Positions 58,677 to 64,000 of a DNA stretch of 64,000 nucleotides are shown here, piece by piece. The notes below the pieces were generated by a model. That model did no database searches. It was not told the origin of the DNA and saw only the letters and a list, made by a program, of their open reading frames with translations. The stretch's first letter is position 1; the number at the start of each line of letters is the position of its first letter. Made by a program: the position numbers and the translations under genes. This stretch comes from Streptococcus australis (lineage in GTDB: Bacteria; Bacillota; Bacilli; Lactobacillales; Streptococcaceae): NCBI RefSeq assembly GCF_019930045.1, contig NZ_JAHZQQ010000004.1, positions 1-64,000 on the forward strand, written 5' to 3'.

Positions 58677-59849
58677 TTAAAGGATGATATCAGATTTTTC
58701 TACTTGATAGAGAGCCATACTCATAAACAAAGCAACGACAAGAAGGATTAAAATACCAGGTGTCCAAGAGTGGAAGATTTGTTGGCTTGAACCAAATAAG
58801 ATAGGCCCAAGTGCAGCAAAGACGTATCCTCCTGTTTGAGCTAGTCCAGAGAGCTGAGCAGTTTTCTCAGGAGAGCTAGACTTCATGGAGAAGGTAACCA
58901 TGAGGTAAGGGAATAAGATACTCGTAAAACTTCCGATCAAGATATTCAGGATCAACCAGTAAATGAAGTTGTCTGTCTTTAGTAACAGCATGGCAATTCC
59001 AGTAAAACCAGCTAAAACAGTTGTTATCAGCATGGTGCGACGGCTTTGTTCAGAAAGGCTGGTGGTGAGACTTGGAATGGTCATAGAGAAGGGAAGACTC
59101 ATCAGGGTGAATACAGATGCTAAAATTCCTGCATTGGCTTGACTGATGCCGGCTTGGGTCGCCATGGTAGGAAGCCAGGTCATAGTGGTATAGAATAAGA
59201 GAGATTGTAGACCACAGAAGAGCATGATAGCCCAGACCTTACCATTCTTATACCAGCTAGTCTTATTTTCATTAGAAGAAGAGCTTTTTTTCAAATAATG
59301 ATTGTGACGAGCATTGGGGACCCAGATCACAAGAGCGAGCGCACAGACGACTGTCAGCACCCAAACCAGACCTTGCCAAGAGGTGGCTTGAGTGATAGGA
59401 ACAGCGACAGAAGAAGCTATTGCAGTAGACAAGCCCATTGCAGTGATATAGAGGGTTGTCAAGAAGCCAAGACGTTTTGGCTCATTGGCTTGGATCAAGC
59501 TTGGTAGAAGGACATTGATAAAGGCAATAGCAGCACCAATCAAAAGAGTTCCCACATAGAGGAGAGGCAGATTGATGGTGCGTAGAGCAGATCCAATCGT
59601 CATCAGGATCAAGACTCCGAGAAAGAGTCGCTCAATCCCAAAGCGTCTCGCCCAGCTAGTAGCAAAAGGAGAGAAAATAGCGAATGTTAGGAGGGGTAGA
59701 CTCGTCAAGAGGCCAAGAGAACTCACCTCGACACCAAAGCTAGCAGCAATATCTGATAAGACAGTGGAGAGGGTCGTAAATGGGGCCCGCAAGACCACTC
59801 CTAGTAAAAGGATCCCTGGAATGAGAAAACGTGAATGGTTTTGTTTCAT
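58677..59849 (-). CDS. MFS transporter, CynX/NimT-like
   Basis: A 390-residue major-facilitator protein with twelve predicted helices. It opens SRFLIPGILLLGVVLRAPFTTLSTVL, which fits the CynX/NimT (cyanate/nitroimidazole) subfamily, and has RRFGIERLFLGV between helices 2 and 3. The substrate is unknown; drug or anion export is possible. The ATG at 59849 follows AAGGAGG; longer in-frame sequence runs across the promoter. Confidence 0.88.
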   Translation of the reverse strand: MKQNHSRFLIPGILLLGVVLRAPFTTLSTVLSDIAASFGVEVSSLGLLTSLPLLTFAIFSPFATSWARRFGIERLFLGVLILMTIGSALRTINLPLLYVGTLLIGAAIAFINVLLPSLIQANEPKRLGFLTTLYITAMGLSTAIASSVAVPITQATSWQGLVWVLTVVCALALVIWVPNARHNHYLKKSSSSNENKTSWYKNGKVWAIMLFCGLQSLLFYTTMTWLPTMATQAGISQANAGILASVFTLMSLPFSMTIPSLTTSLSEQSRRTMLITTVLAGFTGIAMLLLKTDNFIYWLILNILIGSFTSILFPYLMVTFSMKSSSPEKTAQLSGLAQTGGYVFAALGPILFGSSQQIFHSWTPGILILLVVALFMSMALYQVEKSDIIL

Positions 59850-59886
59850 AATGCGCCTCCTTGTTAAAATGAACAGTATCCGTATC

Positions 59887-59895
59887 ATTATAGCA
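59887..59895 (-). promoter_or_regulatory. MFS gene promoter
   Basis: Extended -10 TGCTATAAT on the minus strand, with TTGCCT 17 bases upstream. Confidence 0.6.
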
Positions 59896-60058
59896 CAAGA
59901 ACTTGGAGGAGGCAAAAGGAATTATCGGGGGACAAAGCCCGTAAAATAGCTATTTCGCCTACAAATATAGGAAATAATAGAAAGATAGAGCTGAAAAAAA
60001 TTTTTGAAGGTTTTAAAACTTTCTTCACACATCCTTTTTATAGGAGTCTAGTTATCTC

Positions 60059-60175
60059 CGCTCAAACTGCGTCAACGTACCTAAACTCGCTGATGCTCGT
60101 AAAAAAATAAGGAACGTAGTTCTCACTAGCGTTCGAACTGCATCAATGTACCTAAGCTCACTAACGTTCGCCAAG
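60059..60175 (-). repeat. GAACGTAG/GTTTAGG repeat, copy 2 (inverted)
   Basis: Reads on the minus strand as ...GTTCGAACGCTAGTGAGAAC... and GCATCAGCGAGTTTAGGTA, matching parts of 30117-30318. As there, it lies just downstream of a csRNA gene. The 59850-60183 gap has no coding sequence. Confidence 0.6.
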
Positions 60176-60183
60176 GTACATAG

Positions 60184-60277
60184 AAAAAAGCCACCGAATT
60201 TGGTGGCCTTTATGGGAGATTATTATGAAAAAGTTTAGGATTTTCTATCAAACAAAGTTAGGAGGTCTTCATTTGAT
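60184..60277 (-). ncRNA. cia-dependent small RNA (csRNA), copy 2
   Basis: About 94 bases, transcribed from -10 TATACT (60289-60284). The anti-Shine-Dalgarno motif ACCTCCT lies at 60266-60260, followed by CTAACTTTG and, later, AAACTTTTTCATAATAATCT shared with copy 1. It ends in the hairpin GCCACC/GGTGGC and a T run. A second member of the csRNA family in the window. Confidence 0.82.
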
Positions 60278-60283
60278 GGTACT

Positions 60284-60316
60284 AGTATAAATCGGAAAAC
60301 TTAAAGAAAACTTAAG
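60284..60316 (-). promoter_or_regulatory. CiaR box and promoter of csRNA copy 2
   Basis: Minus strand CTTAAG-TTTTC-TTTAAG (60316-60300), ten bases, then TATACT. One mismatch to the CiaR repeat. Confidence 0.8.
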
Positions 60317-60457
60317 ATAAGTTCCTGTAATTTTAAATCAGTCTTAAGACGGATAGTTTGATTTTTAGCTGTCATTCGATCTCATTCTAGGTGAACTTGC
60401 ATTATTGTCAGAATTGTGAGAAAATAGTCTTCATCAAAGGAGGGAAAGGATAGCGAG

Positions 60458-60799
60458 ATGAGAGAGGATATCAAGATTAACGACCGTGCCTTGGCACTGG
60501 AGAAACAATTGATTGAGAAGTTAGAGCTTGTGTTTGATACCGATGTTGAATTGGATGTCTACAACCTCGGTTTGATTTATGAGTTGGATCTGGATGAGGA
60601 AGGGACTTGCAAGGTAGTCATGACCTTTACCGATACCGCTTGTGACTGTGCGGAAAGTTTGCCTATCGAAATCGTCGCCCGCCTAAAAGAAATTGACGGT
60701 ATCGAAGACGTCAAAGTAGAAGTAACCTGGTCGCCAGCTTGGAAAATTACACGAATCAGCCGATACGGGCGCATCGCCCTTGGTCTTCCTCCGAGATAA
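60458..60799 (+). CDS. SufT-like (MIP18/DUF59) protein
   Basis: A 113-residue protein of the DUF59 family that helps iron-sulfur cluster maturation in other bacteria. The core reads DVYNLGLIYELDLDEEGTCKV and TDTACDCAESLPIEI, with a CDC cysteine pair in place of the usual single-Cys loop (as seen in PaaD-like proteins). AAAGGAGGGAAAGG precedes the ATG. It is convergent with ilvD, an enzyme that needs an iron-sulfur cluster. Confidence 0.85.
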   Translation: MREDIKINDRALALEKQLIEKLELVFDTDVELDVYNLGLIYELDLDEEGTCKVVMTFTDTACDCAESLPIEIVARLKEIDGIEDVKVEVTWSPAWKITRISRYGRIALGLPPR

Positions 60800-60805
60800 A
60801 TCAAT

Positions 60806-60841
60806 AAAACTCACTTTACAAATCAGTAAAGTGAGTTTTTT
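60806..60841. terminator. Bidirectional terminator between sufT-like gene and ilvD
   Basis: The perfect 14-bp stem AAAACTCACTTTAC/GTAAAGTGAGTTTT has T-rich ends on both strands. Confidence 0.9.
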
Positions 60842-60847
60842 CTTATC

Positions 60848-62551
60848 TTATTGTTTACCAGACTGTTCCATATTCCAGAAGTCGGTTACGGCACCGCGTG
60901 AAGCAGAGGATACCGTGTGGGCATACTTACCGAGAACCCCACGGCTATATAGTGGTGGCAAGGTTGTTTCAGCTTTCCGTTTCGCCAACTCTTCGTCTGA
61001 GACGTGCATGGTGATTTCTTTGGTATCTTGGTCAACTGTTACCAGATCCCCTGTGTGGAGGTAGGCGATTGGACCGCCGACCTGAGCTTCAGGCGCGATG
61101 TGTCCAACAACGAGACCGTACGTACCACCAGAGAAGCGTCCATCTGTCAAGAGGGCAACCTTGTCCCCTTGGCCTTTCCCAACGATCATGGATGACAAGG
61201 ACAGCATTTCCGGCATACCAGGACCACCCTTAGGTCCTACGAAACGCACAACAACAACGTCGCCGTCCACGATTTCATCCGAAAGAACCGCTTCAATGGC
61301 AGCTTCTTCGGAGTCAAAGACCTTAGCAGGACCCGTGATGTTACGAACTTTCACACCTGATACTTTGGCAACCGCCCCTTCTGGAGCCAAGTTCCCTTTC
61401 AAGATGATCAATGGACCATCTGCACGTTTTGGATTTTCAAGTGGCATGATAACTTTTTGACCTGGTGTCAAATCAGCAAAGGCTTCTAAGTTTTCAGCCA
61501 CCGTTTTACCAGTACATGTGATACGATCCCCATGAAGAAAACCATTCTTAAGAAGGTATTTCATGACGGCTGGTACACCACCGACATTGTAAAGGTCTTG
61601 GAAGACGTATTGACCAGAAGGTTTCAAGTCTGCCAAGTGAGGCACACGCTCTTGGAAATCATTGAAATCTTCAAGTGTCAAATCAACGTTAGCTGCGTGA
61701 GCGATCGCAAGCAAGTGAAGGGTCGCATTTGTTGAACCACCAAGTGCCATGGTCACTGTAATCGCATCTTCAAAGGCTTCACGAGTCAAGATATCAGATG
61801 GCTTTAGTCCCATTTCAAGCATTTTGACAACTGCACGACCTGCTTCTTCGATATCGGCTTTTTTATCAGCTGATTCAGCAGGGTGAGAAGAGGAACCTGG
61901 CAAGCTCATACCAAGGACTTCGATCGCTGTCGCCATGGTGTTAGCCGTATACATACCACCACAGCCACCAGGGCCAGGGCAGGCATTACATTCCAGTTGC
62001 TTCACTTCTTCAGCAGTCATGTCACCATGGTTCCATTTCCCGATCCCTTCGAAAACAGAAACCAAGTCGATATCCTTGCCGTTCAGATTACCAGGGGCAA
62101 TGGTCCCACCATAAGCAAAGATTGCAGGGATATCCATATTAGCAATGGCAATCATCGAACCAGGCATGTTCTTATCACAACCCCCGATGGCTACAAAGGC
62201 ATCCACGTTGTGACCGCCCATAGCAGCTTCGATAGAGTCTGCTATGATATCACGAGACGTCAAGGAGAAGCGCATCCCAGGCGTTCCCATAGCAATCCCA
62301 TCCGCAACCGTAATGGTTCCGAATTGGACTGGCCAAGCTCCTGCATCTTTTACACCTTCTTTGGCCAATTTTCCAAAATCATGGAGGTGCATGTTACAAG
62401 GTGTGTTTTCAGCCCAAGTAGAGATTACCCCTACGATTGGTTTTTCAAAGTTTTCATCTGTCATCCCAGTTGCCCGAAGCATAGCCCGGTTAGGGGACTT
62501 GACCATGCTGTCGTAGACACTACTGCGATGGCGTGTATCTAATTCTGTCAT
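60848..62551 (-). CDS. ilvD: Dihydroxy-acid dehydratase
   Basis: A 567-residue iron-sulfur enzyme of branched-chain amino acid synthesis (dihydroxy-acid to 2-keto acid). Cluster-type cysteines are in [11 protein letters not shown] and [31 protein letters not shown] and [15 protein letters not shown] are also present. The start [14 protein letters not shown] follows GAGAGGGAATC. Its extended -10 (TGCTATAAT, minus strand near 62588-62580) leaves a leader of only about 20 bases. No other ilv genes are in the window and no T-box leader is visible. Confidence 0.95.
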   Translation of the reverse strand: MTELDTRHRSSVYDSMVKSPNRAMLRATGMTDENFEKPIVGVISTWAENTPCNMHLHDFGKLAKEGVKDAGAWPVQFGTITVADGIAMGTPGMRFSLTSRDIIADSIEAAMGGHNVDAFVAIGGCDKNMPGSMIAIANMDIPAIFAYGGTIAPGNLNGKDIDLVSVFEGIGKWNHGDMTAEEVKQLECNACPGPGGCGGMYTANTMATAIEVLGMSLPGSSSHPAESADKKADIEEAGRAVVKMLEMGLKPSDILTREAFEDAITVTMALGGSTNATLHLLAIAHAANVDLTLEDFNDFQERVPHLADLKPSGQYVFQDLYNVGGVPAVMKYLLKNGFLHGDRITCTGKTVAENLEAFADLTPGQKVIMPLENPKRADGPLIILKGNLAPEGAVAKVSGVKVRNITGPAKVFDSEEAAIEAVLSDEIVDGDVVVVRFVGPKGGPGMPEMLSLSSMIVGKGQGDKVALLTDGRFSGGTYGLVVGHIAPEAQVGGPIAYLHTGDLVTVDQDTKEITMHVSDEELAKRKAETTLPPLYSRGVLGKYAHTVSSASRGAVTDFWNMEQSGKQ

Positions 62552-62679
62552 CTGATTCCCTCTCATCGTATTTTTTATTATTATAGCACAATTTACGGCC
62601 CAACGACAGAAGAAAATTCTTGAATTTTCAGACAATTCAGCTTGCTCGGTTTCTTGCTAAAATAATTTACAGTTATATC

Positions 62680-62718
62680 TTGACTTTTGTAAGCAAAGTG
62701 ATATCATTTAGATATCAC
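62680..62718 (+). promoter_or_regulatory. SPFH gene promoter with inverted repeat
   Basis: TTGACT (62680-62685), a 16-base spacer and TATCAT (62702-62707). The perfect inverted repeat GTGATATC-ATTTA-GATATCAC (62698-62718) covers the -10 and start site. Confidence 0.65.
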
Positions 62719-62739
62719 AAAGAAAGAAGGGTTCGTCCC

Positions 62740-63762
62740 ATGGAAGAAAAAATTTTAACCCAAAAGAAAAACGGCTTAGCTGCCCTTATAGGCTTGCTAG
62801 TTGGGGATCTTGTCTTAGTTTTAGCCTTTATTAGTGCGATTGCTAGTCTACCAGAAGGTTTTCCACTTGCGATTGCAGTTATTACCTGTATTTTTCTCTT
62901 TATTGCTAGTCTGGTGTGCTATGCGGGGATCAAAATTATTAAACCGCAAGAAGCCTTGGTTTTGACCTTGTTTGGGAATTATATTGGAACCATTCGAGAA
63001 GCGGGTATTTACTTTGTCAATCCCTTCTGTGTCGCTGTCAATCCTGCCAATAACACCCGTTTGGGCCAAAGTGGTGATGTCACCACCAAGTCACCCATGT
63101 CTGTCAGTAAAACAGCAGAAGGTAACAGTATTTCTATCGAGACAGGTAAAAAGAATATTTCCTTAAAAGTGATGACCTTGAACAACTCTCGTCAGAAGAT
63201 TAATGACTGTTTGGGAAATCCTGTAGAAATCGGTATTGCAGTCACTTGGCGTGTAGTGGATACTGCTAAAGCAGTCTTCAATGTGGATAACTACAAAGAA
63301 TATCTCTCATTGCAGTGTGATAGTGCTCTTCGTAATATTGTCCGCATCTATCCTTATGATGTAGCTCCTAATGTCGATACGACAGGAGACGGCCAGGCAG
63401 ATGAGGGTAGCCTAAGAGGCTCCAGTGAAATTGTGGCCAGTCGTATTCGAGAAGAGATTCAAGCACGTGTAAAAGATGCTGGGCTTGAAATTCTAGAAGC
63501 TCGTATTACCTACTTGGCCTATGCTCCAGAAATCGCAGCTGTTATGCTTCAACGACAACAAGCTTCTGCCATTATCGATGCGCGGAAGATGATTGTCGAT
63601 GGAGCAGTTGGGATGGTTGAAATGGCCCTTGAACGCCTGAGCGAAGGAGAGATTGTAGAGCTAGATGAAGAACGGAAGGCAGCCATGGTTTCGAACCTTC
63701 TTGTCGTTCTCTGTGGCAATCATGATGCACAACCAATTGTTAATACGGGAAGTCTCTATTAA
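62740..63762 (+). CDS. SPFH/band-7 membrane protein
   Basis: A 340-residue flotillin/stomatin-like protein. Two hydrophobic helices (about 13-35 and 42-62) are followed by the SPFH domain ([30 protein letters not shown]) and a coiled-coil region ([37 protein letters not shown]). Such proteins organise membrane domains or proteases. The ATG at 62740 follows GAAAGAAGGG; an in-frame longer start would overlap the promoter. Two bases separate it from the next gene. Confidence 0.88.
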   Translation: MEEKILTQKKNGLAALIGLLVGDLVLVLAFISAIASLPEGFPLAIAVITCIFLFIASLVCYAGIKIIKPQEALVLTLFGNYIGTIREAGIYFVNPFCVAVNPANNTRLGQSGDVTTKSPMSVSKTAEGNSISIETGKKNISLKVMTLNNSRQKINDCLGNPVEIGIAVTWRVVDTAKAVFNVDNYKEYLSLQCDSALRNIVRIYPYDVAPNVDTTGDGQADEGSLRGSSEIVASRIREEIQARVKDAGLEILEARITYLAYAPEIAAVMLQRQQASAIIDARKMIVDGAVGMVEMALERLSEGEIVELDEERKAAMVSNLLVVLCGNHDAQPIVNTGSLY

Positions 63763-63764
63763 GA

Positions 63765-63965
63765 ATGGCTGACCAAAAGAAAAAACAGATTCCACTTAGA
63801 TTGTCAGCCAAGTTATATGCTGCTATCGCATCATGGGCAGAAGATGACTTTCGATCGGTCAATGGGCAGATCGAGTACCTGCTGACAGAATGTGTCAAAC
63901 AACGAAAAAAGGATGGCAAATACGTTTCGGAAACGATTGATGAGCCATTTGAAATAGACCTTTAA
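63765..63965 (+). CDS. Arc-type ribbon-helix-helix protein
   Basis: A 66-residue protein with a ribbon strand (KQIPLRLS), helix A ([15 protein letters not shown]) and helix B ([16 protein letters not shown]), the Arc/MetJ plan for dimeric DNA binding. The tail is acidic. It starts two bases after the SPFH stop with a weak ribosome site, so it is likely made by coupling. It may bind the inverted repeat at the operon promoter (inference). Confidence 0.82.
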   Translation: MADQKKKQIPLRLSAKLYAAIASWAEDDFRSVNGQIEYLLTECVKQRKKDGKYVSETIDEPFEIDL

Positions 63966-64000
63966 GGAGAACTCCTGTCCCATTTGATGGGGTGGGAGAT

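Noticed and set aside
62552-62700. T-box leader for ilvD
   Set aside because: The extended -10 lies about 30 bases from the start codon, leaving no room for a T-box.

Overview
This window is chromosomal DNA from an oral Streptococcus of the Mitis/Sanguinis groups. A relative of S. parasanguinis or S. australis is my best guess; the species is an inference from remembered gene order, not a search. The evidence is low-GC Firmicute sequence with strong AGGAGG ribosome sites, the streptococcal block araT-recO-plsX-acpP-pur, a bgaC/mannose-family PTS operon beside purB, the order ruvB-phosphatase-acyltransferase-adhE-adhP, and the streptococcal signatures csRNA/CiaR, VicR and CcpA cre. There are no rRNA or tRNA genes, no complete insertion sequences, no prophage and no CRISPR array.

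Layout. 1-1.75 kb: a secreted protein ending in a bare LPKTS motif, next to a class B sortase. 1.8-5.1 kb: araT, recO, plsX, acpP. 5.1-21.8 kb: the purine biosynthesis region (purC-L-F-M-N, a GNAT gene, purH; then purD-E-K; then purB), interrupted by a CHAP-domain secreted hydrolase on the minus strand, a PanE-like reductase and a small conserved protein. PurBox-like CGAAC sites precede purC, purD and purB. 22.1-29.7 kb: a GntR regulator diverging from bgaC, four mannose-family PTS genes, agaS and galM, which together import and break down a beta-galactoside. 29.8-34.9 kb: a csRNA gene, ruvB (probably leaderless), a nucleotidyltransferase-like protein, a low-molecular-weight tyrosine phosphatase, a MORN-repeat membrane protein and an OatA-like acetyltransferase. 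35-39.1 kb: adhE (two Rex boxes and a cre) and a zinc alcohol dehydrogenase.

39.4-40.8 kb looks like a gene-poor gap but holds a minus-strand cassette of very short genes. Four encode double-glycine-leader peptides with GxxxG-type motifs, two encode small membrane proteins (candidate immunity), and two encode hydrophobic peptides of 18-19 residues. I read it as a two-peptide (class IIb) bacteriocin locus without its own transporter. It is the most novel content here. 41-47.3 kb: nanE, an amino-sugar/sialic-acid ABC transporter, YhcH, a DUF624 membrane protein and a convergent RpiR regulator; nanA and nanK are not present. 47.5-56.9 kb: a complete ntp V-type ATPase operon whose NtpK keeps the sodium-ligand residues known from Enterococcus hirae, with a GNAT gene embedded. 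57.4-64 kb: a LysM/M15-like wall protein behind a VicR box, an MFS transporter, a second csRNA gene, a SufT-like protein, ilvD, and an SPFH protein paired with a ribbon-helix-helix protein.

Several intergenic gaps carry copies of one composite hairpin repeat (near 19.0, 21.8, 30.0, 39.2 and 57.0 kb, plus a fragment at 27.45 kb). The copies at 21.8 and 39.2 kb are nearly identical and inverted. A second repeat lies downstream of both csRNA genes, also in opposite orientations.
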